This document shows, in pieces, positions 11,093 to 21,723 of a stretch of DNA of 64,000 bases; position 1 is the first letter of the stretch; the number at the start of each line of letters is the position of its first letter. Source of the stretch: Globomyces pollinis-pini (taxonomy: Eukaryota > Chytridiomycota > Chytridiomycetes > Rhizophydiales > Globomycetaceae). The notes below the pieces were generated by a model. It worked only from the letters and a program-made list of their open reading frames with translations, was not told the DNA's origin and did not search any database. Both the position numbers and the translations under genes were made by a program. The stretch spans positions 62,001 to 126,000 of the forward strand of contig MU621098.1 in the NCBI GenBank assembly GCA_025399215.1, given 5' to 3'.

Positions 11093-11718
11093 GGAAGTTA
11101 CAATTTCGATATCTGGGACTTTTTCATTTTTAATAACAATTATTTTCCACGACTTTTTTGTTCTTTAAAATGTAAACGGAAATGAGGATTATGGATGGAC
11201 ATGTAGTGATCAGGACATTGTAACGATTTCCGCATAACTCTTTACGGATATGATATATAGACAGATAGATAGTGTCAAGACACTGTAAGGATCGAGCACC
11301 AACTGACATAGATGAAATATACCAGTGTGTCTATTTTTAGGTCTGGATCTTTGTGGTGTAACCTCTGCCTCCAATTGGAGCATTTTGACATTTGGCAATC
11401 CGATCCGATCAAACATTAATAAAAATTGACATTGACACTTAAATACTATTGTACTCTATCCAATTGGATCCTTTAGACATTCATCCGCAGATCGGATCCG
11501 ACCTTGAACTCCAAATACAACTGTATGACTTGATTCTAATTTTTAAATGCATTGATGTTTGGTGATGAGATCACTCTGCACTCATTTTCAATTTATCATT
11601 AAAGATGTTTCACACATTAAAGAAACTTTAAATAAGGATGTTTCATTAAAAAAATAAGAAACTCAGGTAATAACACATTAAATAATTGCAATTGTATGTT
11701 TAATTGTCACAGGATAAG
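11093..11718. other. Intergenic region between convergent SR-type and Crh-like genes
   Basis: About 630 bp separates two convergent stop codons. It is AT-rich and holds no gene, RNA or repeat that I can support; it presumably contains both 3' untranslated regions. Confidence 0.5.
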
Positions 11719-12843
11719 TTAAATAACTAAAGCTAAAAGACAAAGTATCAAAATAGGAGAGTTGTTTTGAGTATTTGCAGATGATCGTTGAGATGGACCT
11801 GAACCAGCAATGAACTTACTAGATCCGAAAAATGGAACACCTTTAAAGAATTCTTGAAACAAGTCCAAAGGTGCCAAATCACTAATCTTTTTCATTACAT
11901 CTTCGAATCCAACGAGGGGGTTGGTAGGTGGACTGACGGCCAATTCAGTGCTTTTCACATCTGTAGGGTTGGAAGCAGTGTTTGGAACGGTATTATCGAC
12001 TGAGCTGTTATCAGTACTGGAACGAACAGGGTTTGGTCGTGGCCATTCATTGACTGGTTGATCATTGTTATCATAGCATTGAAAATAAACTGATTCAATA
12101 ATAGCACTAAACTGTGTTGCGGAACCCCAAGGAATACGACCACCAGCCCTGATATTTAGGATACATAACAAGATTACCAGTTAGAAGTTCCAGCAGGACC
12201 ACTTCCAGCATCCCAGATTCCAAATTGAATATTTGAAGGTGTGACTGGGTATGATTTTTCACCCCTTGGAGTCATAGGAGTAACAGTTAATGGATCATCG
12301 ATTGAATAAGTTCTGACCCAGTTTCCATTGATATACCAAGTAATAGCTTTTGATGTCCAATCAATAGTATACTCCCGACTAACGGCAAGGTCACCAGTAG
12401 AATGCATTCCAGCACGGACACCATACTCAGCAATTCGCTTATAAAATACATTTGTCTGAGCAGATGTTTTATCACCACCAACAAATTCCCAATCGATTTC
12501 ATCACCATTATCAGACATGGTGATAAAAGTGGTAATGACACCTATTCCATAAGCAATGATTGAATACCATTCACTGGGACAGCACTGACACGGGCGGAGA
12601 ATCGACCATGAAGCATTTGATTGACACTTGATAATCTTGTTCCGGTAGCCACTAACTAATCAGAGAAAAATATTTACCATCCCCATTAGGAGACTTTATC
12701 AATGATAAGTAAGCCTTTTGATCCTGAAATCGTACATTTGGAAATCCATAATCAATAACAAAATCTTTTTGTAAATCCTGAGGACCTGAGCGACACCTTG
12801 CATGAATGGCATTCAAGAATGGTAGTAATACAAGCAAGTTCAT
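11719..12843 (-). CDS. Crh-type GH16 transglycosylase, GPI-anchored cell-wall enzyme
   Basis: Crh1/Utr2 family enzymes link chitin to beta-glucan in the fungal wall. A signal peptide (MNLLVLLPFLNAIHA) is followed by a GH16 domain with the catalytic signature DEIDWEFVG (two acid residues in ExDxxE-like spacing), YGVRAGMH, YTIDWTSKAITWYINGNWV and the typical SNWAGGRIPW close. The C-terminal quarter is Ser/Thr/Asn-rich and ends in a hydrophobic segment (PILILCLLALVI), consistent with a GPI anchor. Introns 12652-12677, 12542-12567 and 12149-12177 (26, 26, 29 nt) restore the domain. No N-terminal chitin-binding CBM18 is present, as in Crh1-like rather than Utr2-like members. Confidence 0.9.
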
Positions 12844-13356
12844 TATCAAGTTGGATTTTTTTTCGTACTTGAACGGTATTTATATGAATTCTTTATTTAC
12901 TGTGGCACCAGTCAAATCAAGTCTGATATGGACAAGATCGGTATTGAAGACACAGCTTTGGTTGACTTGGTGATCTTTATTTTGTTACTTTCAGGCTTCT
13001 CTTACGTCACTTGTTGGCTTCTGTTCCTTCCTTACTTTCTTATCAGAAGCGTACAAAAAAACGGTTCATGGTGACAAAGAAATTTGATAGTTCTTCAAGT
13101 TTGAAATGAGGTACAAAATTAACACGGTTGTTTGTATTCCTGTCGTGTGAGCACTCAAATACAATTACCATAAACAGATTCCTTTCAACATTGTCTGTGA
13201 AGTCAATGAATTTATGGTATTAATACTTTTACTTCAAATGTAATATATTAACATACTTAACTGTTGATCAATTTCATTTGGTTGTAGTTGTTTTTTAAAA
13301 AACAGACTGCAGGTTAATGATTACCAATAAGAGTTGCTAAAAAAAAATATTGACGA
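12844..13356. other. Divergent promoter region of the Crh-like and Maf genes
   Basis: About 510 bp separate two divergent start codons. It is AT-rich with several A/T runs, and I see no gene or defined element in it. Confidence 0.5.
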
Positions 13357-14029
13357 ATGTTGCCGATTATACTGGGTTCATCTTCGAAATTCCGATCAGC
13401 AGTACTAAGGGATGCCGGTTATGAATTCACTAATCTGTCCCCTGATGTAGATGAAAAGAATATTGGATTGGAAAGTCGAAATATTCAAGATGCAAAGAAT
13501 TTAACTCTAATCATTGCCAAAGCCAAATCAAAAGCACTACTAGAATCCAAATTGATCATTGTTGACAGTATTCTCATCACTGCCGATCAAGTAGTAGTTT
13601 ATAATGGAAAAGTTCGTGAAAAGCCAATCGACAAGGATGTTCGTTTTTTAATAACTTGACTCTTAAGGAATGTAGAAGATATTTACAAAGTTATGCTATA
13701 GCACCAGCGGAAACTTATTCATCTCTTGTAGTAACCAACACTAAAACTGGGCAACAAGCACAAGTATTTTCCTTGTACTTAAAGTTAGGGAGTAGATATA
13801 GCCAAGCAATTCTTCCATGAAATACCGAATGATATTATCGATGCTTTGATCGCGAAAGGCGACGTAATGCATAGTTGTGGAGGGTTTGTAGTAGAAGATG
13901 GTACTATTTACTAATAATTAATGAGTAGAACTCCTGATTCCATATTTGGGAGAACGAGAGGGTGATGAAGATTCGATTCGTGGAATGCCATTAAAGTTAC
14001 TTTCCAATCTGATTGAACAAGTTCAATAA
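13357..14029 (+). CDS. Maf/YhdE-family nucleotide pyrophosphatase
   Basis: Maf proteins hydrolyse nucleoside triphosphates such as dTTP, UTP or modified nucleotides to monophosphates and act in nucleotide-pool cleaning. The family N-terminus ILGSSSKFR, the PDVDEK acidic motif, ITADQVVV with its catalytic Asp, and EKPIDK are visible. The later exons give the eukaryotic-type AKQFFHEIPNDIIDALI and GGFVVED and end GMPLKLLSNLIEQVQ. Introns 13639-13667, 13764-13788 and 13901-13928 (29, 25, 28 nt) are required. The length of about 195 residues is normal for the family. The third intron is followed by ELLIPYLGE, replacing the usual HP-x-x-x-PY segment. Confidence 0.85.
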
Positions 14030-14137
14030 ATAAGTTGATAATACTAGTATCTGTTGTATTGAACATCCATCTTGTAGTAAGGTGGCGCAGTAGCATCTCT
14101 CGTTAAATGAAAACATTTTGGTTCGTTTAAAGAGTCA

Positions 14138-14662
14138 ATGAGTTGGTTCAAAAACTTTATCAATCACCCTGCAGGTATTAATGAATCAGTGTGATCAAAC
14201 TAATCCCAGGTTTGAGTTATTGGATTCATGTTAGGTCCTAAAACAATTCATTTCTGGGCACCAACAATGAAATGGGTAATTCAGTCAAACTAATTCATCT
14301 TTTTAGGTAAATCACATTTAAAGATATTGAATGTTAAAGGGATTGGTGATAGCAGGATTAGGGGATTTGAATCGACCAGCTGATAAACTATCTCTAACAC
14401 AAACCACTGGTAATGCACTTTAAACACTTACATTTCTTACAGCCCTTGCTGTAACATTTATTAGGACTCAAATTTAGGCAACTGGAATGATTTGGTCACG
14501 ATACTCACTTGTTATTACTCCAAAGAATTACAATTTGTTTAGTGTGAATATCTTTGTAGGAGGAATTGGATTATATCAATTATACCGTATCTACAGGTTA
14601 GTTTATTACAAGGTTGAACTTTTAGTCATGAACAATCTGTTAAAAAATTGGAACAGAAATAA
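14138..14662 (+). CDS. Mitochondrial pyruvate carrier subunit, MPC2/MPC3-like
   Basis: MPC subunits form a heterodimer in the inner mitochondrial membrane that imports pyruvate. The protein is short (about 110 residues) and carries the family blocks PKTIHFWAPTMKWGLVIAGL, DLNRPADKLSLTQTTAL, WSRYSLVITPKNYNLFSVN and GLYQLYRI, matching the MPC2 branch. The first and second introns (14175-14234, 14276-14339) are each twice the usual size and split at an internal AG|GT into two mini-intron modules (35+25 and 31+33 nt). Three more introns of about 27-32 nt follow. An ATG lies upstream at 14107, but only the ATG at 14138 gives the family N-terminus. Confidence 0.88.
14175..14234 (+). other. Composite intron: two mini-intron modules joined at AG|GT
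   Basis: The MPC2 reading frame requires removal of all 60 nt. The segment divides into 14175-14209 (35 nt, GTATTA...CTAATCCCAG) and 14210-14234 (25 nt, GTTTGA...ATGTTAG), each with donor and acceptor of its own and no base left over. Confidence 0.6.
14276..14339 (+). other. Composite intron: two mini-intron modules joined at AG|GT
   Basis: MPC2 needs TGG joined to GGATTGGTG, removing 64 nt. The segment divides into 14276-14306 (31 nt, GTAATT...CTAATTCATCTTTTTAG) and 14307-14339 (33 nt, GTAAATC...GTTAAAG). Both halves have normal ends for this genome. Confidence 0.6.
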
Positions 14663-14934
14663 GAAAGATATGCTTTTAATTGGTATTTGAATAAAAGTAT
14701 TATATAAATTCATCACATCAACTTTGTACTTATACTATTTTTCTTGACATTGTCTACTTGTTCATTCCAATCGTGATTTCTTTGGAGAACTATTTCACGA
14801 GAAAAACTAGATTTGGGACCGATAACATCTATTCAAAGGCATCTACTGGTTTGATTGAATTGATTGTCATAGTGATAATTCTGTTGTGTTTTCTGGTTCT
14901 TTTTTTTTCAGATTCACTTGACGTATTGATTCAA

Positions 14935-15379
14935 ATGTCGGAATTACAAGGAATGATGGATCGTAAGTAGATGTGCAGATTATTAAATAACTCAGAGAAA
15001 GTACAAGTGTTGACTATCGATGGCCGAATTATCTTGGTTAGATTTGTACAATTTCTTATACAATAGGTATTCTAATGACACACTAATATACAAAGGTAAA
15101 ATTGGCCTAGGTTACTGATAAGTCTAGGGAACATTAATAGGATTTGATCAGACTACAAACTTGATACTCTCACATTCAATTGAACGTCAATTTTCAACCG
15201 AGGGGGCCAAAGATCACCCATTAGGATGCTACATGATTAGAGGAGATTCAATGTAACCTAAATCCACACTAATATAAAGAATGACGGTTGGGGAAGTAGA
15301 TATGGAGCGAGACCAGGAAATTGATTGGAGTAAGATTACTGTCGAACCATTAGAGCCTATGTCGAATATTCACTTTTAA
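14935..15379 (+). CDS. LSM8: U6 snRNA-associated Sm-like protein LSm8
   Basis: LSm8 is the subunit that defines the nuclear LSm2-8 ring, which binds the U6 snRNA 3' end. The Sm1 motif KVQVLTIDGRIILGTLIGFD, then QTTNLILSHSIERQFS, and the Sm2 region CYMIRGDS followed by VGEVD identify it, and about 100 residues is the normal length. The start is ATG 14935. Introns are 14963-14995 (33 nt), a 91-nt composite at 15037-15127 built of three modules, and a 27-nt intron before MTVGEVD. It is noteworthy that this splicing component itself carries the most elaborate composite intron seen here. Confidence 0.88.
15037..15127 (+). other. Triple composite intron in LSM8
   Basis: The LSm8 frame joins CGAATTATCTTG to GGAACATTAATAGG, so 91 nt are removed. 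They read as 15037-15066 (30 nt, GTTAGA...ACAATAG), 15067-15095 (29 nt, GTATTC...TACAAAG) and 15096-15127 (32 nt, GTAAAA...GTCTAG), each junction being AG|GT. The last module also has an internal CTAG|GTTA that could divide it again. Confidence 0.6.
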
Positions 15380-15750
15380 TATATCCTTACATCATATATA
15401 GATACGAATGATCCCGATCACTTGAATATGATCCAAGTCCTCATAATTGAACTTGTTAATAATTTCACCAAATTGATTTTATAATCGCGTTAGACACTGC
15501 GAACCGTTAATGATGGAAATGAATGAGAAACTGGTGATTCTCGGCCAAATTTTAAACGTAACATTAGAGCAATGATCCTTTCACGATCGACTAAGACGCG
15601 CGAACAATTGATGTCAAATAAACTTCTTCTTAACTAAAGATCTCAAACAATCACAATTTCTTCCATTAGAAATTGCTGTGACCTGGGCTGATTCGAAGTA
15701 TCTTGCGCCAATTGTGTCCTGACAAAAATTTTCAACTCTTTAACAACAAA
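15380..15750. other. Intergenic region between LSM8 and RhoGDI
   Basis: About 370 bp of AT-rich sequence separates two genes on the same strand. I see no gene, RNA or repeat in it. Confidence 0.5.
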
Positions 15751-16605
15751 ATGGCAGATGCTTCAGCTTCTCATGACGAACTCGCTCCTACCGACACTGC
15801 AGGTGAATCATTTGAATCTAATGACCAGGGTACAAAGTAGGAGAAAAGAAAACCTTGGCAGAATTAGCAACTTTGGACGCCGCAGATGGTAATTTACCTT
15901 CAATTTAGTCTCATTTTAGAATCATTACGTAAATGGAAAGAATCATTAGGGGTTGGAAAAGCTGCTGGTAAGTTGTTTTTATTTATTTGACTCATTCGCG
16001 CTAGGTATTTTTTAAATCAGGTTATTGATATTTTAGCTGCTGATTCTGCTGACCCAAGAAAGGTTATTGTTCATGCATTGGCTTTGGAAGTTGCTGGTCG
16101 TGAAGATATATCCATTGACCTTTCCACACCTGGTATGTATAAAGTGGTTAATATTAGAGGCTTTGGCAAAACTAAAGGATCAAACAATGACAATCAAAGA
16201 AGGAGCTGAATATAGACTCAAAGTTGTTTTCAAGTAAATTATTTTTGTTGATTCTTACAACTAGAATTCAACATGATGTTGTATCTGGATTGAAATACCT
16301 TCACGCAGTTAAGCGATCTGGTATTACAGGTTTGGATATACATTTTAATTTGTAGTCGACAAAATGGAAGAAATGGTTGGTTCTTATGGTCCATCACCAG
16401 GTAAACTTTTATATTACTAACCATAGATCTTTATACAAAAAAAGTAAATTCAAACCTCAACTTAATTCCATAGTTTTCTCTTGAAGAAGCCCCAAGTGGG
16501 ATGCTTGCTAGAGGTACTTACAAAGTGAAGAGTAAGTTTATTGACGATGATAAACATTCCCATCTCGAATGGGATTGGCAATTTGAAATCAGAAAAGATT
16601 GGTAG
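15751..16605 (+). CDS. Rho GDP-dissociation inhibitor (RhoGDI)
   Basis: RhoGDI keeps prenylated Rho/Cdc42 GTPases soluble in the cytosol and so controls polarity. The N-terminal arm is followed by the immunoglobulin-like fold: [77 protein letters not shown] and [20 protein letters not shown] at the end, all family landmarks. About 200 residues is the usual size. The frame needs eight introns, most of 24-31 nt; one (15968-16036, 69 nt) is composite. The stop follows the invariant final Trp region. It is convergent with the bL12m gene, about 210 bp away. Confidence 0.9.
15968..16036 (+). other. Composite intron in RhoGDI
   Basis: Removing 69 nt joins GCTGCTG to CTGCTGATTC in frame. The segment divides at AG|GT into 15968-16004 (37 nt, GTAAGTT...GCGCTAG) and 16005-16036 (32 nt, GTATTTT...ATTTTAG). 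Confidence 0.6.
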
Positions 16606-16816
16606 ATGACTATCAATCTTTACTAATGAAGATTTGCAAAATAAATTCTTTACTTGAAATTTCTGTAACGTTCCCAGTTTAATTCGTGTTTGTTGAAATG
16701 ACCATTCATAGAATGTATTTGAATAGATTTGATTAATGCTTTGGATTAAACTCATATTAAAGAAACCATTGGTTACATACTTTAATAACTTATAGCATAA
16801 CATACACTTTATTAGT

Positions 16817-17441
16817 TTACTCCAGTGTAACAGTAGCGCCAACAGCTTCCAATTGAGATTTAATTTTATCTGCTTCTTCCTTTGTTGCATTATCTTTGAT
16901 GACTTTTGGTGCACCTTCAACAAATTTTTTAGCCTAATGATGAATATTTGAATTTCCATAATCATTACCTCCACCAAGTTAGCACCTGGTAATAATCCTT
17001 TAATTTCTTTGATAACTTTTGCTTTTGTAGCAGCATCAAACTTTGCTAATGTCACCTTGAAAGAAGTTTGTTCAGCTTTAGGCTACAAATTTAATAAAAT
17101 TGATTTGATTACTTCTTCAGCTTCAGCAGTAGTAGCAGCTGGAGCAGCACCACCAGTTGGAGCAGCAACTGGAGCAGCCATAACCACATCGGATATGTTT
17201 AATTTAACCTAAGAATTCAATAATATGAAGAATTTACTTTGAGAGCGGAAACTAAAGCAGATGCTTCCAATAAATTTAATTTAGCGATTTGGTCAACGAT
17301 ATTATCGATCTTGTCGTCTCTTTGAAAGACAGAAGAACTAAAAGTCCTTGTGATTCTTTGGTTACTCTCTTAATATTCGACTTACTTTGGAACATATCTG
17401 AATGATTTGACTGCTGTATTAATTCTGATGATTCTGTTCAT
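16817..17441 (-). CDS. Mitochondrial ribosomal protein bL12m (L7/L12)
   Basis: bL12m forms the mitoribosomal stalk that recruits translation factors. The protein begins with a mitochondrial presequence ([18 protein letters not shown]), continues with the dimerisation helix ([20 protein letters not shown]), an Ala/Pro-rich hinge, and the C-terminal domain ([20 protein letters not shown], then [20 protein letters not shown], ending [10 protein letters not shown]). Start ATG 17441 and stop at 16817. Introns are a 48-nt one after the presequence and three of 29-35 nt. The 48-nt intron has no internal AG|GT, so it is a plain long intron. Confidence 0.9.
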
Positions 17442-17559
17442 AGTGTCTTGAGCGTGTAATGTAAAAAAAAAATTTAACCTGTGCAAAAACAGATAAAAGT
17501 GACAAATGGCTTTTATTGAAAGGGAATATTTTGGGTCTTTGTCCAATTATTTATAATCA

Positions 17560-19752
17560 TTATAGTTGGTCATCTTCAAGATATTTATATTCGAAACTGA
17601 GAACAAAAGTTAGTAAAATCGTATAATCTTACTGGAAATCTATCTTTTTTCTCTGTGTCCATGTCTTCTCATAATCAAAATACACATATGTTCCTCGTTC
17701 AAAGCTGTCATTTACTTCTGAAGGCTCTTCGAGTCGTTGAAACCATGTACTATACTTTTTATGAAATCTCCAATTCTGTTTCTTAAGTTCGCGGATAGCC
17801 AAAAACTGTTGATATGTACCAGGTCTATAGTAAAATATGAAGAATAGTGTATCAATATCAAATTTTGAAAATAGTGCAGTGGAATTAAATATTGTAAGAG
17901 CTGTCTGTGGATAATACATTGGCACTGGATATGGGTTTTTCGGAATGTTTGATTTAGCTCTACATAAAGATTAATAATGAAAATTTACCTCACTGAATCT
18001 ATGCCAGTTGGACACGTTTCAAATGAGACTTCTAACATCTTATTTCGATATACTACATCATTTTGCACCGCTAGAATAAATCAAATAATTATTCAAACCT
18101 CTCCTCTTTGCAGCTTCAAATGATGCTACCAAATCATTGTATGATGGATGCTGACGTTTGGTATCCAATGGTAAAGGTTCTGGGGCCGGAATAAACTCAG
18201 GTTGCTCTTCCTTAGGTTGTATTATAGGATCCTTAGAACCCAAAATACTCGCCATAGTTGGTCTGGGTGAGTTAGTAACGGTCGAATTGACGGTAGTGGA
18301 TTTTGTCGGTGTCCGTTTTTCCAACACTGGAGATGCTATTGTTGTAGTAGAATTCACTTTTTTCGTTTTTCCACTATTTCCTGCGACAATCGAGGATATC
18401 ATAGATGATGTTGGTGCTGGAGGGCTTGCCACCTTTCTTTCTGGTGATTTTGGGGCCTTTATTGGAGTTCCAGATGCTGCTGCTGCTGCCACGGTGGCAT
18501 ACTTCAATGTTGTAGTAGGAACTGGAGCAACTTCCACTGGAGTAGGAGCCGTTGCTCGTGGCACAACTGGCACTGGCGGTCTTGGTGGTAGGCCCACGGG
18601 TTTCGGTAAAGGAGGTTTAACAGCTACATTGTTAAAGGATATTTATAGTCAAACCTTCTTCCTTTGCTGCAGTAGCTTGATTTTTTACTAAATATGAGCA
18701 ATCAATAGTTACAATTTTTGCGGTTAGAGGCTGCAGATTTCTTTGTTTTAGCTTCCGGCTCAGGTTTTTTCGTCTCTACCTCTTTTATTGCTACAAACAA
18801 TTAATAGTAAAGAATTTACGTTCATGATCTTCATGCCCATCATTTCCAAGACCAAAGGTTTCGGCATCATCTAAATCTAGAGTTTCATAGATGGAGTCAT
18901 CTTCCATATAATCATCCTCTTGATTGTTTGCTATATAGTACTCTACATCAGGTCGGAGTTCATCAACCTAATATTAGTGCAAAGTATGTACGTCATCCGG
19001 ATTCACTTTTCCATTATCGATCATTCTTAAGACGATCTCTAGTTTGGCTTGATGAAATTTATGTCGTTCAATATGATTATGAATCTTTTTTAGTCGTTCA
19101 GCTTTATCCTTATCGTTCCTTTTGTTCTTTTTTCCAACAATCTGAAGAGTTTCTTGCTCGGCTTCAAAAGCATCTATTTGAGTTGAAAGAATGTCGGTTT
19201 GATCTGATATCCACTGCCTTAAATCTTCCTTGTGAATTTCTTCTGGATCAAGCCTATTTTGTGCATTTAAACCAGCTTGAGAGAAAGCCTTTAAAGGTTA
19301 TTATGTGGAAGAAATACCTTGTATTAAAACGTCTTTGATTTAGTTACCTTTGTTTTTAACTCTTTCTCCATGGCCTTGAACTTTTCCATTTGCTATCAAG
19401 TATTAGTTACATTGTTTTTTTTTATATACAGTTTCTATCAGTGTCCTTGATTCGAGTAGACTTCGTTTATCTTTAATATCATTTGATGCTGCCCAAGTCT
19501 TTATTTGATCACGATAACGCTGAAGTTTCTTAATTTCTCTTTTTAAGTCTCCTTCGAATTTGTTTTTCTGGGAAACATTGGTGACTGTTTGTATCTTGTC
19601 ATATATGGATTCAAAGGTGTCAACACCTTCTGATACTTTCTTTAAAGTCCTTTCAATCTCAACTATATATTAAGACAACATCATAAGATACCTAGTTTAA
19701 AAAATTAGTAATCTGATAAGTTTTATCTACCTAGTAGTTTTCGGTTTGCCAT
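17560..19752 (-). CDS. NOT3: CCR4-NOT complex subunit 3/5 (NOT3/NOT5)
   Basis: This is a scaffold subunit of the CCR4-NOT deadenylase, acting in mRNA decay and transcription. The N-terminal Not3 coiled-coil domain is typical: [57 protein letters not shown] and NPDDVVDEL-like end. A Pro/Ala/Ser/Thr-rich linker follows, then the C-terminal NOT-box ([59 protein letters not shown]) ending [10 protein letters not shown]. Start ATG 19752. The gene has many short introns, and its first one (19663-19730) is composite. Not every internal intron was delimited here. Confidence 0.9.
19663..19730 (-). other. Composite first intron of NOT3/5
   Basis: On the minus strand exon 1 (ATGGCAAACCGAAAACTACTAG) must join TTGAGATTGAAAGG to give the family N-terminus [13 protein letters not shown]. 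The 68 nt between them divide at AG|GT into 19692-19730 (39 nt, GTAGAT...AAACTAG) and 19663-19691 (29 nt, GTATCT...TATATAG). Confidence 0.6.
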
Positions 19753-19997
19753 AAAATTTTGAAAAGAAAATTTGTAGATTAATGAAAGAGTAAGGTAACA
19801 AGAATAGGGAAGATCAAAGACGATAATCACTCTAATTCATATCTTAATAATCTAGTATTTGATTTTATAATGAAACTTGTTGAACTGAAAAACCATTAAA
19901 CAAAATACTTTTAAATTATATGGGAACTATATGGGAATTAACTGGAATCCTTTAGTTTATTTCAAGTTCTTTTGTTCATATTTTTTGTTTTTCTTTT

Positions 19998-21636
19998 ATG
20001 TTGTGTGTAAGAACACTACGTTGGAGTTTTAATGTATTTAAAAAGCAAAGAATTCCTTCTAAACTATGGATTCAAAGAAACTTTGTTGATCCAATCAAAA
20101 AGAAGAGTAGTCCAAATCGTCAATTGACTGATGAATTAAATCCTGGATTGAAATTATACCAGTTTCAATCTAAAAGTTGTACTGGTTGTGGTGCTCCTTT
20201 CCAATCATCTGCAATGGCAGAACCTGGTTTTGTTCCTATGATGGCTCCAAAATATATTCCAACTCCAGAATACATTGAAAAGTTAAAACGACAAAAAGAA
20301 CCATTGAATCCAAAAGAATTAAAGATTCTAATTGATGATAAAAAAGGAAGGACTCCTCGAATCATTTGTAAGTTGAATTAAGTTAAATCTATAGGTCAAA
20401 GATGTCATTTCATTCGCAATGGTGTGTCTGTGACTGCTCCCTTAAAGACAAATAGAATGCAGTTTGCCGACCTTAAAACAAAAACAGGAGGTAAAGTTTA
20501 CATAATTTTTAATTCGCGAAGGAATGGTTATTGCTGTGATCGATTTGACTAATATTCCTGGAACAATAATAACAGACTTACAAGATCTTGTAGGCCAAAA
20601 AGATTTCATTATATTGTTGAACAAATTGGTACCTTTGATCATTAATTAAACGCAGGATTTAATGCCGGATGATTTTGATATTGAAGCGGCGTGTAAATGG
20701 ATCAAGAAATTGCCTTTTGCAGCTAATGCGTTAGATGTTATACCATACTCATCTGAGTCAAATTTTGGCCTTAAACCATTAAAGAAATATTTGTCAGAAA
20801 GTTTTAAAAAGAAAGAGAATTGTTACTTGGTCGGATATACTAGTGTATGAGACAATCAATTGATGCTTTTTAGGTTGGAAAATCATCAATCATGAACCAA
20901 ATGAAAGTAAAATAATATATGTTAATGATAGACAATATTGGGAGATAATGAATTTCTTACTGTCTCTCCAAAGTCTGGTACAACAATTGGTTTGATCAAA
21001 ATCCCAGGAGAGAATTTAGACCTTTGTTTGACCGAATTGGAAAATCATGATTTTAACTTTAAAGATTACATTGCACCAATTGAAGAATTTTCTCATCATT
21101 CAAAGTATTCACTAATTGATACATCGGGTTTAGTATGCAACAATCATATTGCTAATATCTTCACCCATCGTGAAATGAAGTATGTCCGGTTCAAATCAAA
21201 AATTATCCCACTTGATCTTACACGAAAAGCAAAGACTGCCTTTTGGATAGGTGGATTTTGTCGGATTGAAATTACAGAATGTAAAGAACCAATGAATTTT
21301 AGACTTTACCTTCCATCACCACTAAAAACCAAAATTCATACGTGTAGCATTAGCAAAATCAAAGATTTGGAGAAACAGATAGGATACAAGATACATCTCT
21401 TATCTCCACCAATAAGGTCTAGTCGATTGAAAACAAATCCATTCCCAAGATTGCAATTTGTAGAGAAGATCATTCATTCTAATGAATCACCTCGTACGAT
21501 ATACATATTAGGAGTCGGTTGGATAACAGTTACAGGCCCAGAAGGTGCTATCTATCGCATTTTCACACCAAATGGTATGAAAGTAGATACGATTCCACAA
21601 AACTTCAAAAAAAGAAAATCAGTAAAGGATATTTAA
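19998..21636 (+). CDS. GEP3: Circularly permuted mitochondrial GTPase, YqeH/GEP3 family
   Basis: GEP3/YqeH-type GTPases help assemble the small ribosomal subunit; the yeast protein is mitochondrial. The zinc motif SCTGCGAPFQ is followed by the permuted G motifs: AVIDLTNIPGT (after G5-like region), LLNKLDL (G4), GYTSVGKSS (G1 P-loop), a TTIG (G2-like) segment and LIDTSG (G3), giving the order G4-G5-G1-G2-G3. The N-terminus is basic and suits a mitochondrial presequence. Five introns of 25-31 nt restore the frame. Length about 500 residues is normal. The assignment as GEP3 rather than NOA1 rests on overall order only. Confidence 0.75.
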
Positions 21637-21723
21637 ATGGTTAGCGAATTTTCTATTTAATAAACTTCTAAGTTTAAGCTACTTCGTTGGTTATCAGTGT
21701 TCAATTCTTTGAAAAAAATTCAG

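Noticed and set aside
18158..18691. 177-codon plus-strand frame opposite NOT3/5
   Set aside because: It is the mirror of the Pro/Ala/Thr-rich NOT3/5 linker and has no independent features.
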